Shown here: in pieces, positions 18,002 through 28,500 of the stretch
Numbering within the stretch: the first letter of the stretch is position 1
How the letters are laid out: each line of letters begins with the position of its first letter
From: Cyclobacteriaceae bacterium
GTDB lineage: Bacteria > Bacteroidota > Bacteroidia > Cytophagales > Cyclobacteriaceae
Length of the DNA stretch: 64,000 nucleotides
Reading direction: 5' to 3'
NCBI GenBank assembly: GCA_958296015.1
Contig: CATQIH010000001.1
Coordinates: 124,001 to 188,000 of the forward strand
The notes under the pieces: model-generated
What the model was told of the DNA's origin: nothing
The model's database searches: none
The model's input: the letters and a program-made list of their open reading frames with translations, nothing else
Translations under genes and position numbers: made by a program

Positions 18002-20179
18002 ATGCAAAAGTGTTTTTTATGGAGATGTATGTCATTGCTTCTCATCTGCTGCTTTCAGGGCTTTGCGCTGAAAGCGCAGGTGAATGTGGTGGCCGATCTG
18101 TCGCAACCAGTTGATTTTCCGCTTATAAAAACCAAATTTGGTGTATACGAAACACCTATTCTGGATATAAAAGGTAAACTCAACACGATGTCGGCGCTGG
18201 ATTCACTGGGTGTCCAGTTGCTTCGCTACGAAAATGGCTGGGGAAAGAATGATATAGATTTTAATGGAGGGCAGATCAAAGGTACATCAGGCAAACTCGA
18301 ATACCACCGGGAGGACTATACCCGGTTTCTTCGGGCAGTAGTGAACAGTGGCTCCGATTTGCTCATCAGCCATAGCTATACGCCCGATCCGCTAAAACCT
18401 GCTGATGACTGGAGAGACAGACCCTCAAACCTGGACGTGTGGGAAAAAATCAACCATGACTATGCAGTATATGGCCGTGGATTAGGGTTCCACAGGCTGT
18501 ATTATGAAATATGGAATGAACCCGATTTTTTCTGGTTTTCTACTTTTGACAAGGAAACCTACTTCCAGCTCTATAAAAATGGGGCAAAAGGCGTAAAAAG
18601 CGGAGATATGGATGCAAAAGTAGGAGGGCCTGTCACGGCTTTTACCAACTGGCATACCGACTTTATCAAATTTGTAGAAGATAACCAGCTTCCGCTCGAT
18701 TTTTTGTCGGGCCACGCCTACGGAAATGCCGATGGGCAGGTAGAAGCTATGAGGAGAGCTTTGGGTACCTACGAGCGCAGTGAGGTAGATATGTTGTTGA
18801 CAGAGTTTGCTTCCTACCCCACAGAACCCAATACCGCTTACCAGCCGGGAGGAAAAGTGGAGCAATATGGTGCAGCAGCTGATTTTCTGAGTGATGTAAA
18901 AAACCTACTTCAGCATACCGATCTGACGCGGGTTTACTGGGCACAGTGGACAAGCGAAATGGGTTTGCTCACCTACGGAGGAAAGAAAAAAGCCTTGTAC
19001 AACGCCTTCAAAATATACAATGAGCTTCCAGTGGATCGAAAATCAGTCAGTGTTGGGCAGGGAATAGATGCCCTGGCGGCAGCCGATGCACATCGGGCAG
19101 GTATAGTGGCCTGGAGTACCCTTGAAGATCGTGAACAAGCACTGCATATTGATCTTCAAAATCTTCCCTTCGCTACCGGCACTGCCGAACTGTATCGTAT
19201 TGATGCAACCCATGCCAGCTACCTCGAAAACCGAAACAGCGAGAACCTGACCATAGTGGAAACATACCGTATTGCTGATCACGCTCTTAGCTGGGATGGC
19301 ACCCTTCCTGCCAAAGGAACCGTGTATCTCAAACTGTTTGACGACACGCACACAGCAGAGCCAGCAGAAAGAAAAGTAGCTACTGTGATACAGACAAAAA
19401 ACTGGTATTATGACCGGGGGAATACCCACTATGCTTACTTCAACCCACGCACATGGTACGCCCGCCTGGGTATGGGTTCAAGCAAAGACGAAGCACAGGC
19501 ACTGGTGGGGGCTATTGTGGAAGATATTCCTGCAAAGCTCCAGGTAAATTTGATCACCACAGGAGTACTCAAGGTTGTAAACGATCGTACCGCCCTGGGG
19601 GTTAGGGTGGATTATCAGCAGGTGGACGGACAGTATAGGTATAGCACCTTTCACCACCAGGGCCTTGCATCGGCTGAAGAGACATTTCCCTGGGGTACGC
19701 AGACAAAGCCGGATACCCTCTTTGAGGTAAAAGACCTTGGAGACTTTGTGGTGGATGTGGCTGCCAATGCGCCGGAAAAATTCAGAGGAAGAATTATACT
19801 TTCTTTTATCATGCAAAATACAGGTAAAAATACTAGTGCCACGGTAAAAGTCAGCCAAGCCAGTGAAGAAGTAATGCCTGTACAAGCGTTGGTTACGGCA
19901 ATTGAAAACAATCCGGAAAGCTATCCATTGAAGCTCTACCCTAATCCTGTAGAAAAAACACTAAAAATTGATCTGGCAACCTACCATAATCCGAAGCTGC
20001 ATCTTGCTGTTTATGATATTTCCGGTAAAATGGTGCTTCAGCGTAGCTGGAAAACTTTCTACCAGGAGCAGCTACAGCTTCCGGTAGACCATTTGAAAGA
20101 TGGCATATACCTGATGCATGTGAGCAATGCAAAAGGGCAGGTACATAGTAAAAAATTCATCAAGAGTACCGGAAATTAG
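18002..20179 (+). CDS. Secreted GH39-like glycoside hydrolase with T9SS sorting domain
   Basis: A 725-residue protein with signal peptide ('SLLLICCFQGFALKAQ'). The N-terminal (beta/alpha)8 domain resembles clan GH-A family 39: the acid/base motif 'YEIWNEPDFFWF' (Glu about 173) and the nucleophile strand 'MLLTEFASYP' (Glu about 268). 'LRYENGWGKNDI' and 'FLSGHAYGNADGQ' are other barrel-strand ends. A beta-sandwich follows, then a region of unknown function (about 460-630), then a type A T9SS sorting domain ('LKLYPNPVEKTLKIDL', '...KKFIKSTGN'). GH39 enzymes include beta-xylosidases and alpha-L-iduronidases; the actual substrate is not determined. It lies 10 bases after susD and is paralogous to the next gene. 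Confidence 0.82.
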   Translation: MQKCFLWRCMSLLLICCFQGFALKAQVNVVADLSQPVDFPLIKTKFGVYETPILDIKGKLNTMSALDSLGVQLLRYENGWGKNDIDFNGGQIKGTSGKLEYHREDYTRFLRAVVNSGSDLLISHSYTPDPLKPADDWRDRPSNLDVWEKINHDYAVYGRGLGFHRLYYEIWNEPDFFWFSTFDKETYFQLYKNGAKGVKSGDMDAKVGGPVTAFTNWHTDFIKFVEDNQLPLDFLSGHAYGNADGQVEAMRRALGTYERSEVDMLLTEFASYPTEPNTAYQPGGKVEQYGAAADFLSDVKNLLQHTDLTRVYWAQWTSEMGLLTYGGKKKALYNAFKIYNELPVDRKSVSVGQGIDALAAADAHRAGIVAWSTLEDREQALHIDLQNLPFATGTAELYRIDATHASYLENRNSENLTIVETYRIADHALSWDGTLPAKGTVYLKLFDDTHTAEPAERKVATVIQTKNWYYDRGNTHYAYFNPRTWYARLGMGSSKDEAQALVGAIVEDIPAKLQVNLITTGVLKVVNDRTALGVRVDYQQVDGQYRYSTFHHQGLASAEETFPWGTQTKPDTLFEVKDLGDFVVDVAANAPEKFRGRIILSFIMQNTGKNTSATVKVSQASEEVMPVQALVTAIENNPESYPLKLYPNPVEKTLKIDLATYHNPKLHLAVYDISGKMVLQRSWKTFYQEQLQLPVDHLKDGIYLMHVSNAKGQVHSKKFIKSTGN

Positions 20180-20278
20180 TTCCAGTGATAATGGGGACGT
20201 AATGTTTGACGGGCTAAACAGGTAAGATCTTGATGATTGATTAATAAAACTTTTTACAATCTAAAACCAAATACAACA

Positions 20279-22915
20279 ATGAAAAGATTCATGTACCGCT
20301 TTTATTTATCGCTAGTTCTTTGCTGTTTGTCAACCGTTGCCGCACATGCGCAGCTCAACTTCAATGTAAATTTTGCAGCTGGAGGAGGGCCACAACTGGT
20401 TAAGGATAAATTTGCAGTCTATCAGACACCTTTGGCTGCCAGTACCCGGCTAAATGCTAATATGTCGAAGCTGAGTGAGGCCAATATCAAGCACTTACGT
20501 TACGAAATTGGATGGGGAAAGAACGAAGCCCTCAATGCTCCTCAGATAACCGGAACGGCCGATAACCCGCAGTATAATCTGAGCGAATTCAACGATTTCA
20601 TCAATGGTCTGAAGAGCAACGGGGTGACCCCGCTGTACGCTATGACCTACAATCCCAAACCGTTGCAGAACAATCCGTCAGATTACAACCAATGGCAATC
20701 TGTACCCAACAATATGGGTGCCTGGCAAAGGATATGCCGCGATTATGCAGCTCATTTCAAGGCAATGGGGACGGCCCCTATTTATGAGATATGGAACGAG
20801 CCTGACCTGAACGGTATTTTTTTTACAGGCAATGTCAACGATTATATCAACATCTACAAAAATGCAGTGGCAGGCATACGAGCTGCGGAGCCTACTGCCT
20901 GGGTGGGCGGGCCGGCAGTTTCGGGGCCAAATCTGGGTTGGTTCAAGACCTTCTTGAATGGCATCGGCAATACGCCTATCACCTTTCTTTCCGGCCATAT
21001 TTATAATGCCAACTACGACCAGCTGATCAATACCATGAGGCAGGCGTTGAATGAGACGGGCAGGTCCGGGCTTCCTCTTTACATCACAGAGTATTCCTCT
21101 TTCAACAATCTTGTTGGCTCCGAGATAGATAACAACGGCATAGCCTCTAAAGCCCAGGGAGCTTCACGTTTTTTCAGAGATGTCAGGAGTCTGCTTAATT
21201 ACGGCGATGTACAAAAAGTATATTTCGCGCAATGGATTGATCCTGAGGTAAGAGACTGCCCTACCTGTGCGTGGAAAGGAGCATGGGATAAAATGGGCAT
21301 GATAGACCTCAACAATCAAAGAAAAGCGTTGTACAATGCTTTCAAACTATACGGTTGGATGCCAGTAGACCGGAAAGCTGTTTCACCCGAAATCCAGTCT
21401 GGCATCGGGGCAATGGCTTCTTCGGATGATAACACTGCCTCAGTTGTTCTCTGGAACGAAGGGGGTACACAGCAATCTGTGAGTACTACCTTCAACAACC
21501 TGCCTTTCAGTAGTGGCAAAATGGAGATTTACAGGATTGATGCAGGCAATGCCAGTAAGTATGATGGTGCGGGAGAAAATCTTACTGTCTTGAGCACCTC
21601 TAACATCACCTCCAACACAGCTTCTTTAAACACCACAGTCCCTGGCAATGGGGTTGTGTTTGTCAAAATGTATCGTACAAATACACCTCCCTCAACTACA
21701 CAAACGCCTTATGCGGGAGTGATTGGTATTCCAGGCACGATAGAGGCAGAGAACTATGATAAAGGAGGGGAAGGCGTGGCCTACCATGATACAGAGGCAA
21801 GCAACTTGGGTGGAGTATACCGAACAGCGGAAGGCGTAGACATCCAGAGCTGTACAGAAGGAGGCTACAACATAGGCTGGAGCAATGCCGGAGAATGGCT
21901 GGAGTATACCATCAACGTAGCCAGTGCAGGCAGCTACCAACTGCAAGTCAGGGTAGCCACACCCAACAATGCAGGCAGCTTACATGTAGAGATGAATGGC
22001 AGCAATGTGACAGGTAGTATTGCTGTACCCAACACAGCAGGCTGGCAAAGCTGGCAGACGGTGAGCAAGACTGTAAACTTATCGGCTGGTCAGCAGGTGA
22101 TGCGAGTAGTTATAGAGCAGGGAGGCTTCAACCTCAACAAGCTCACCTTCACCTCTCAGGCAGGCAATACGGGCATCATCTCAGGTCAGGTGTATCGTTT
22201 GGTAGCCCGCCATAGCGGCAAGGTGCTGGATGTGAGCGAATGCTCCACGGCTGACGGAGCCAATGTACAGCAGTGGCCCTGGCTGGGTGGCAACTGCCAG
22301 CGATGGAAAGTAGAGAGCACCGACAATGGCTACTACCGTTTGCTTTCCCAGCAGAGCGGCAAGGCACTGGAGGTGGATGAATGTTCAAACACTGATGGAG
22401 CCAACGTACAGCAGTGGCCCTATTGGGCAGGCAATTGCCAGCAGTGGAAGATAGAGGCAACAGACAACGGCTACTACCGATTGGTATCTCGCCAGAGTGG
22501 CAAGGTGCTGGATGTGAGCGACTGTTCCAGCGCAGATGGAGCCAACGTGCAGCAGTGGCGTTGGCTGGGTGGCGGTTGCCAGCAATGGAAATTTGAAGAA
22601 GTGGCTGCAACTGCCAGCAGCATGATGGCCTCATCCTCATCCAAAGAGGCAGCCCAAGGACTGGAAGTCGTTTCCCGTGTTGGACTGTATCCAAACCCGG
22701 CAGATGAGGAAGCAACGCTCAGCATTCCGGAGGTGAAAGGGGAGCAAGTGAGTATAACCATAGTGGATATGACAGGCAGAAAGATCAGGCAGAAAAAGGT
22801 GAAGGCATCGGGCAGCGTAAAAGTGAACACTGCTACACTCAAAGCCGGGGTATACACCCTGATCGTTCAGACGCAGCATAAAACCATCAATCAACAACTC
22901 ATCGTCAAACACTAA
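20279..22915 (+). CDS. Secreted GH39-like glycoside hydrolase with CBM6, ricin-type and T9SS domains
   Basis: An 878-residue multidomain protein; the start ATG at 20279 (MKRFMYRF...) gives a clean signal peptide. The catalytic domain parallels the previous gene, with acid/base in 'YEIWNEPDLNGIF' (Glu about 174) and nucleophile in 'YITEYSSFN' (Glu about 271). Residues about 470-635 form a CBM6-type module ('GTIEAENYDKGGEG', 'EGGYNIGWSNAGEWLEYTI'). Then follow three ricin-B/CBM13-like repeats with the 'SGKVLDVSECSTADGANVQQW' pattern (about 640-775) and a T9SS type A tail ('GLYPNPADEEATLSI'). The CBM6 part is almost identical in DNA to that of the next gene. Probable role: surface-bound or secreted attack on a plant-type or algal polysaccharide. 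A terminator follows. Confidence 0.85.
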   Translation: MKRFMYRFYLSLVLCCLSTVAAHAQLNFNVNFAAGGGPQLVKDKFAVYQTPLAASTRLNANMSKLSEANIKHLRYEIGWGKNEALNAPQITGTADNPQYNLSEFNDFINGLKSNGVTPLYAMTYNPKPLQNNPSDYNQWQSVPNNMGAWQRICRDYAAHFKAMGTAPIYEIWNEPDLNGIFFTGNVNDYINIYKNAVAGIRAAEPTAWVGGPAVSGPNLGWFKTFLNGIGNTPITFLSGHIYNANYDQLINTMRQALNETGRSGLPLYITEYSSFNNLVGSEIDNNGIASKAQGASRFFRDVRSLLNYGDVQKVYFAQWIDPEVRDCPTCAWKGAWDKMGMIDLNNQRKALYNAFKLYGWMPVDRKAVSPEIQSGIGAMASSDDNTASVVLWNEGGTQQSVSTTFNNLPFSSGKMEIYRIDAGNASKYDGAGENLTVLSTSNITSNTASLNTTVPGNGVVFVKMYRTNTPPSTTQTPYAGVIGIPGTIEAENYDKGGEGVAYHDTEASNLGGVYRTAEGVDIQSCTEGGYNIGWSNAGEWLEYTINVASAGSYQLQVRVATPNNAGSLHVEMNGSNVTGSIAVPNTAGWQSWQTVSKTVNLSAGQQVMRVVIEQGGFNLNKLTFTSQAGNTGIISGQVYRLVARHSGKVLDVSECSTADGANVQQWPWLGGNCQRWKVESTDNGYYRLLSQQSGKALEVDECSNTDGANVQQWPYWAGNCQQWKIEATDNGYYRLVSRQSGKVLDVSDCSSADGANVQQWRWLGGGCQQWKFEEVAATASSMMASSSSKEAAQGLEVVSRVGLYPNPADEEATLSIPEVKGEQVSITIVDMTGRKIRQKKVKASGSVKVNTATLKAGVYTLIVQTQHKTINQQLIVKH
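21686..22197 (+). repeat. 512-bp near-identical direct repeat, copy 1 (CBM6 module)
   Basis: Aligns without gaps to 24254-24765 at a constant offset of 2568 bases, with about 13 mismatches by eye (about 97% identity). It covers the linker, the whole CBM6-type module and the first residues of the ricin-type repeats, while the flanking catalytic domains are unrelated. Indicates recent module duplication or gene conversion. Confidence 0.9.
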
Positions 22916-22925
22916 AACAACTCAT

Positions 22926-22964
22926 CCCGTCTCTTCTTCAGAAAGTTGAGAGACGGGATTTTTT
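22926..22964 (+). terminator. Rho-independent terminator after the second GH39-like gene
   Basis: CCCGTCTCT and AGAGACGGG form a perfect 9-bp GC-rich stem around a 14-base loop, followed by A and six T residues. It begins 10 bases after the stop codon at 22915. It would end most transcripts of the SusC-SusD-GH39 operon before the third secreted enzyme gene. Confidence 0.85.
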
Positions 22965-22974
22965 GTTGTTGAAA

Positions 22975-23315
22975 GGGCTTCTTAAACTGAAACTTTATGA
23001 AGTAAACTATACTACGGTACATTTGGCTTAAAGTGGGCTGTGAGGACACAGCCCACGGCCTTCGCGCCTCGGTTTGTGTCTCCACAAACCGAAACTGTAC
23101 CGTAGTATAGAAGTAAACATTAACTGGGCGGCATCAACCAATGAAAACGTGGACATCACAATAGTAAGCTCCAAAGGAGAAACAGTTTACAGATATTCCT
23201 TTGAAAAGGAAGCCAATTACTTGTCAAGACATCAGGATTAAAAGCAGGTGTATATATTTTCACGTTAAAAGGCAGCAAAGATATTATAAAGAAAAAACTA
23301 ATCATCAACCCATAA
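22975..23315 (+). pseudogene. Remnant of a T9SS C-terminal sorting domain, split by MITE-A copy 2 and a frameshift
   Basis: Right of the MITE the frame reads 'EVNINWAASTNENVDITIVSS...', a typical T9SS type A beta-sandwich. After a one-base shift near 23223 it continues 'TSGLKAGVYIFTLKGSKD' and ends 'KKLIINP' and a stop at 23315. The amino-terminal part of that gene is absent. Left of the MITE the same frame is open for only a few codons ('LLKLKLYEVN'). The fragment ends 12 bases before the ATG of the next gene. It is the only trace of a further secreted protein once encoded here. Confidence 0.75.
23008..23109 (-). mobile_element. MITE-A copy 2 (102 bp)
   Basis: Exact reverse complement of copy 1 over all 102 bases, with the same 14-bp terminal inverted repeats and internal hairpins. 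It is flanked by the perfect 9-bp direct repeat GAAGTAAAC (22999-23007 and 23110-23118), a target site duplication. It sits inside the T9SS-tail remnant, between the terminator and the third enzyme gene. Confidence 0.95.
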
Positions 23316-23326
23316 ATTTTATAAAT

Positions 23327-25492
23327 ATGAGAAAATGTATATTAAAGCGAGGTCTGTTGATCTCACTTCTCGCACTATTACTTTTTAATTTTAAAGTACT
23401 AGCCGGTGAACCGGTCGTCCATATCATGGTATGTTGTAAGTTCTGTAATCGGGGGACGGACTTTCTAGTAAACGGCCAATGGAATGCAAATCATGATTAT
23501 GCCGATATCAATCAGACTCGGGACATTCTTCAAAAGATAAAAGATGCCGGAATAAGTATTGTGAGCATTGACATGACCAACTCTGCACAATGGGAACGCC
23601 TTTGGAGCAGCTCTCTGACACAAATCAATAATATCCAACAGGTGTGCAGGGAAAAGAATATGCAGTTCTACATCTTTATCGGTGGTCAATTGACCCAGGA
23701 GGATAAGGATATGTACAATGTCAATGATGCTACTACCTATTGGAACCAGAAGGCCGGAATAATATTAAATATATGGGCAGGAGATCCTACCTATAGAAAA
23801 TATGGTTACGGCGATAACCGTCCCATCCTCAATGTGTTTTTACCTGGTCAGACATACTGGCCGGTATATGATAGTGCGCCAGAGAAAAATAACCTTGCAC
23901 AATTCCGTATTGGAACCACCCAAGTGAATGATCCAATCACACCTCAATCATCCGATGGCTGGGGATACCGTAATATGTCCGGCAATCCGGAGGGAACGGT
24001 GCGCTTTGTGTCTACCAACGGAGGCGTTAGCCCGGATCAATTCCACAAGGTAAGTCCTCAGGAATGGTCAAACAGAATAGATTGGGCAAGACAGGCAACG
24101 CAGTACAGTGTTTATGGATCTTATGACGACACCTGTGATGGTATCCAATGGGGTATTTCCAGAACAGCAAACTCAACGGCTCCTTATAATATATATCCGG
24201 GAAACGGCAGTAATCCGCGGGTATATTATGATATTATAAAAAACAAATTAAACCCTCCCTCAACTACACAAACGCCTTATGCGGGAGTGATTGGTATTCC
24301 AGGCACGATAGAGGCAGAGAACTACGACAAAGGCGGAGAAGGTGTGGCCTACCACGATACAGAGGCAAGCAACTTGGGTGGAGTATACCGAACAGCGGAA
24401 GGCGTAGACATCCAGAGCTGTACAGAAGGAGGCTACAACATAGGCTGGAGCAATGCCGGAGAATGGCTGGAGTATAGCGTCAACGTAGCCAGTGCAGGCA
24501 GCTACCAACTGCAAGTCAGGGTAGCCACACCCAACAATGCAGGCAGCTTACATGTAGAGATGAATGGCAGCAATGTGACAGGTAGTATTGCTGTACCCAA
24601 TACGGCAGGTTGGCAAAGCTGGCAGACGGTGAGCAAGACTGTAAACTTATCGGCTGGTCAGCAGGTGATGCGAGTAGTTATAGAGCAGGGAGGCTTCAAC
24701 CTCAACAAGCTCACCTTCACCTCTCAGGCAGGCAATACGGGCATCGTCTCAGGGCAGGTGTATCGCCTGGTCTCGCGCAAGAGCGGCAAGGTGCTGGATG
24801 TGAGTGGCTGTGGCACTCAGAATGGCTCCAATGTGCAGCAGTGGCCCTGGCTTGGCGGTAATTGCCAGCGATGGAAGGTGAGTGCTGTTGCAGATGGGTA
24901 TTATATTCTGACGGCGCAAAACAGCGGCAGAGCCTTGGACGTGGATGCCTGCAATCCGGATGATGGCACCAATGTGCAGGTATGGGATAACTGGGGAGGT
25001 GAATGCCAGCAGTGGAAGATTATTCCTACCACCAACGGATACTACAAAGTGATTGCCCGCAGTGGAGGCAAAGCCCTGGATGTGGCAAGCTGTTCCACAG
25101 CCGATAGTGCCAATGTACAGATATGGACCTATGGAGGAGACGGAGAATGTCAGCAGTGGAAGTTTGAAAAAGTAGCCGCTACGGCCAGCAGCATAGTATC
25201 GGAAGTCAGCAGCGCAACCGCTAAAGATGAACTCATCGAGGTTACCCATGAAAAGGGCATAAATTTATTTCCCAATCCTAGCAACGATAAAGTGACCGTG
25301 AGGTGGAACAATATGGAAGCCAAAGAGACCACCATCACGGTGGTGAATGTAAATGGGAAAGTATTGCTGAGGAAATCAGTGAACAACGAACGCCAGCAAG
25401 AGCTTGAAATCTCAGGGTTGAAGCCAGGTGTTTACATCGTTGTTCTTAAAAACAAAATGACGGTGATGAAGAAAAAAATAATTATTTATTGA
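23327..25492 (+). CDS. Secreted putative glycan-active enzyme (unrecognised catalytic domain) with CBM6, ricin-type and T9SS domains
   Basis: A 721-residue protein from the ATG at 23327, which gives a proper signal peptide ('LLISLLALLLFNFKVLAG'); the longer ORF-track start runs through the upstream pseudogene. Residues about 25-305 form a domain I cannot assign with confidence. 'HIMVCCKFCNRGTDF', 'ISIVSIDMTNSAQW', 'MQFYIFIGGQ' and 'YSVYGSYDDTCDGIQWGI' suggest alternating beta/alpha units of a TIM-barrel hydrolase such as the GH71/GH99 neighbourhood, with acidic 'SYDD' as candidate catalytic residues. Then follow CBM6 (nearly identical to the previous gene), three ricin-B repeats and a T9SS type A tail ('INLFPNPSNDKVTVRW'). 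It is separated from the upstream operon by a terminator and a MITE. Confidence 0.72.
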   Translation: MRKCILKRGLLISLLALLLFNFKVLAGEPVVHIMVCCKFCNRGTDFLVNGQWNANHDYADINQTRDILQKIKDAGISIVSIDMTNSAQWERLWSSSLTQINNIQQVCREKNMQFYIFIGGQLTQEDKDMYNVNDATTYWNQKAGIILNIWAGDPTYRKYGYGDNRPILNVFLPGQTYWPVYDSAPEKNNLAQFRIGTTQVNDPITPQSSDGWGYRNMSGNPEGTVRFVSTNGGVSPDQFHKVSPQEWSNRIDWARQATQYSVYGSYDDTCDGIQWGISRTANSTAPYNIYPGNGSNPRVYYDIIKNKLNPPSTTQTPYAGVIGIPGTIEAENYDKGGEGVAYHDTEASNLGGVYRTAEGVDIQSCTEGGYNIGWSNAGEWLEYSVNVASAGSYQLQVRVATPNNAGSLHVEMNGSNVTGSIAVPNTAGWQSWQTVSKTVNLSAGQQVMRVVIEQGGFNLNKLTFTSQAGNTGIVSGQVYRLVSRKSGKVLDVSGCGTQNGSNVQQWPWLGGNCQRWKVSAVADGYYILTAQNSGRALDVDACNPDDGTNVQVWDNWGGECQQWKIIPTTNGYYKVIARSGGKALDVASCSTADSANVQIWTYGGDGECQQWKFEKVAATASSIVSEVSSATAKDELIEVTHEKGINLFPNPSNDKVTVRWNNMEAKETTITVVNVNGKVLLRKSVNNERQQELEISGLKPGVYIVVLKNKMTVMKKKIIIY
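24254..24765 (+). repeat. 512-bp near-identical direct repeat, copy 2 (CBM6 module)
   Basis: Partner of 21686-22197, gapless, about 97% identical. Most differences are synonymous third-position changes clustered in four patches. Identity falls sharply at both ends, as expected for a conversion tract or recent module transfer. Confidence 0.9.
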
Positions 25493-25509
25493 TGTAAGTT
25501 GCTCTCTTA

Positions 25510-28500
25510 ATGGCACAAACGGTTCTGAAAGTTGCCCTTATTTTCATTCTTTCCCTGTGCGGATGTCAGGAGAATAGTAAGATGTTTACCATACTCTCAG
25601 CAGAAAGTACAGGGATAGATTTTGTCAATAAAATAACCGAGAGTGATACTCTCAATGCCTTGAATTTTAGTTACCTCTATCATGGAGCTGGCGTAGGTAT
25701 TATTGATGCCAATCAAGACGGTCTTCCGGATATTTATTTTTCAGCCAATATGCAATCGGGTAAGCTTTACCTGAATAAAGGAAACCTGCATTTTGAGGAT
25801 ATTACTGCCAGAAGCGGTTTGCAAACGCAGCAATGGGTCAATGGCGTTACTGTAGCAGACATCAACCAGGATGGTCTTCCGGATATTTACCTTAATGTAT
25901 CTCATTGGAAGGATAGTACCAGAGCGGCAAATCAACTGTTTATCAATCAGGGTCCGGATGAAAACGGAATACCGGTTTTTTCAGAACAGGCAGCAGCCTA
26001 TGGCCTGGACGATACAGGGTATTCTATGCAGTCTGCCTTTTTCGACTATGATCAGGATGGCGATCTGGATGTGTATATACTTACAAACGGACAAGATAAT
26101 AACAAAAATAACAACAGCCCGCATAGCAGAAAACTGGCAGGAGAAAATGCCAATACCGACCGGCTATACCGAAATGAAGGCTATAATGCCAGTGGGCATC
26201 CTGTTTATAAAGACGTAAGTGAGGCTGCCGGGATTCTGACCGAGGGATATGGACTAGGGCTTGGAATCTTTGATGTGAATGATGATGGCTGGCCGGATAT
26301 TTATGTTTCCAATGATTTTATAAGCAATGATATCCTTTGGGTTAACAATGGTGATGGTACTTATAGCAACCAAATAGCACAATACCTCAAACACCAAAGC
26401 TACAATGCTATGGGTGTGGATATTGCCGATGTGAATAATGACGGGTTGGAGGATATCATGGTTATTGATATGCTGCCGGAAAAGAACAGCCGGAAAAAAA
26501 TGATGTTTTCTAGTCCCAACTATAACAAATTCATGCTCACCCTCGGGTATGGCTATGAGCCTGAATACGTAAGGAATACACTCCAGCTTAACCAGGGAGA
26601 AATGGAAGGTGAAGGCGTGCGTTTCAGTGAGATAGGCCAGCTGGCAGGCGTTCACCAAACCGACTGGAGCTGGGCACCCTTGCTGGCAGATTTTGATAAC
26701 GATGGCCTTAAAGATTTATTTGTCACCAATGGATACAGAAGAGATGTAACCGACCTTGATTTTATAGTCTACGACTATCATACCCTGATGTTTGGTACTC
26801 AGGAGTACAAAGAAAAAGCCCTGTCAGAAAAGTTTGGCTCCCTGCCTGAAATCAAGCTGGATAATTATGTCTTTAAAAACAAAGGTGATCTCACCTTCGA
26901 GGATGTGTCAGAAGATTGGGGCATCAAAATCCCATCCTTTTCAAATGGTGCTGCTTATGCAGACCTTGATCGTGATGGCGACCTGGATATTGTGGTAAAT
27001 AATATGGACGAACCTGCTTTCATCTATCGCAACAATGCCAATCCCAATCAGGAAAATGAAGAAACCTCAAACCATTACCTCAATATTGCCCTCAAAGGCA
27101 GTGAGAAAAACAAAGCAGGCATAGGCACCAAAATAAAGCTCAAACAGGCTGGTGGTATCCAGTATCATGAACAGGAACCTTGCAGAGGATACCTTTCTAC
27201 TGTTGAGCAGCAGATTCATTTTGGTCTGGGTCATACAACCCATGTGGATTCCATGGAAATAACCTGGCCGGATGGTAACTATCAGTTACTAACCAATGTG
27301 CCTTCAGACACCCTCATATTGATAGACTACCACAATGCTCAACGAACACACAAATCAGTACGTAAAATGCCTCCCAATGCGTTTTTTGAAGAACGATCAG
27401 ATAGCCTGGGCATACATTTTCTGCACCACGAAACAGATTTCAACGATTTTGCCCAGCAAGTGCTACTACCGCACAAATATTCTCAGCAAGGTCCCTGCAT
27501 AGCCGTTGGGGATGTGGACGGCGATGGGCTGGATGATTTCTATGTAGGAGGCGCAAAAGGTTTTGCAGGTACTTTCTTTGTACAAAATGAGCAGGGAGCG
27601 TTTGATACCGTCACCATGACCGTGGATAAAGAATATGAAGATGTGGATGCATTACTCTTTGACGCAGATAACGATGGTGACAATGATTTGTACGTGGTAA
27701 GCGGAAGCGTTGAATACAACAATGGATCAAAGTGGTACCAGGACAGGCTTTACTTCAATGACGGAAAGGGTAATTTCACGTTGCAGACAAAGGCTTTGCC
27801 TGCCATGTATACCAGTAGTTCGTGCGTCAAAACAGCTGATTTTGATCAGGATGGAGACCTTGACTTGTTTGTGGGTGGAGGTATCGTACCAGGTCATTAC
27901 CCTTCTTCGGAAAAAAATTATTTATTGCAAAACGATAAAGGAAAGTTCACAGAGGTGACGGCAACAAAAGCAAACGGGCTAACAACAACAGGGCCTGTTA
28001 AAGATGCCCTGTGGTCTGATTTTAACAATGATGGTCTGGTGGATCTCATCGTGGCAGGAGAGTGGATGCCCCTCACTTTCTTGGAGAATACGGGAGGAGA
28101 ACTAACGGATATTACGAAAGATACAGGCATTCAATCGGCCAGAGGATGGTGGAACAGCATCAGCAGCGGAGATTTTGACCACGATGGCGACCTAGATTAT
28201 GTAGTGGGCAATCTTGGCCTGAATACCCAATACAAAGTATCTGAGGAGCAACCTATGCAGCTGTTTGTCAAGGATTTTGATGAAAATGGCAGCACAGACC
28301 CTGTTTTGACTTACTATACAATGAATGATCAAGGCAAAATGGCACCTTTTGTTGCCCCCCCCCGCGATCAGCTTATCAGCCAGATACCGGCGATGAAGGG
28401 AGTCTTTGGCAGATATGCGCTATATGCTAAGGCCAGCCTGGAAGATGTCATTCCTCTGTCTATGCAAAAAGGAATGATCAGGAAAGAAGCTACCGAATTT

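Noticed and set aside
23201-23326. 42-residue N-terminal extension of the third enzyme in the ORF track
   Set aside because: It translates the wrong frame of the T9SS remnant; the ATG at 23327 starts a clean signal peptide.
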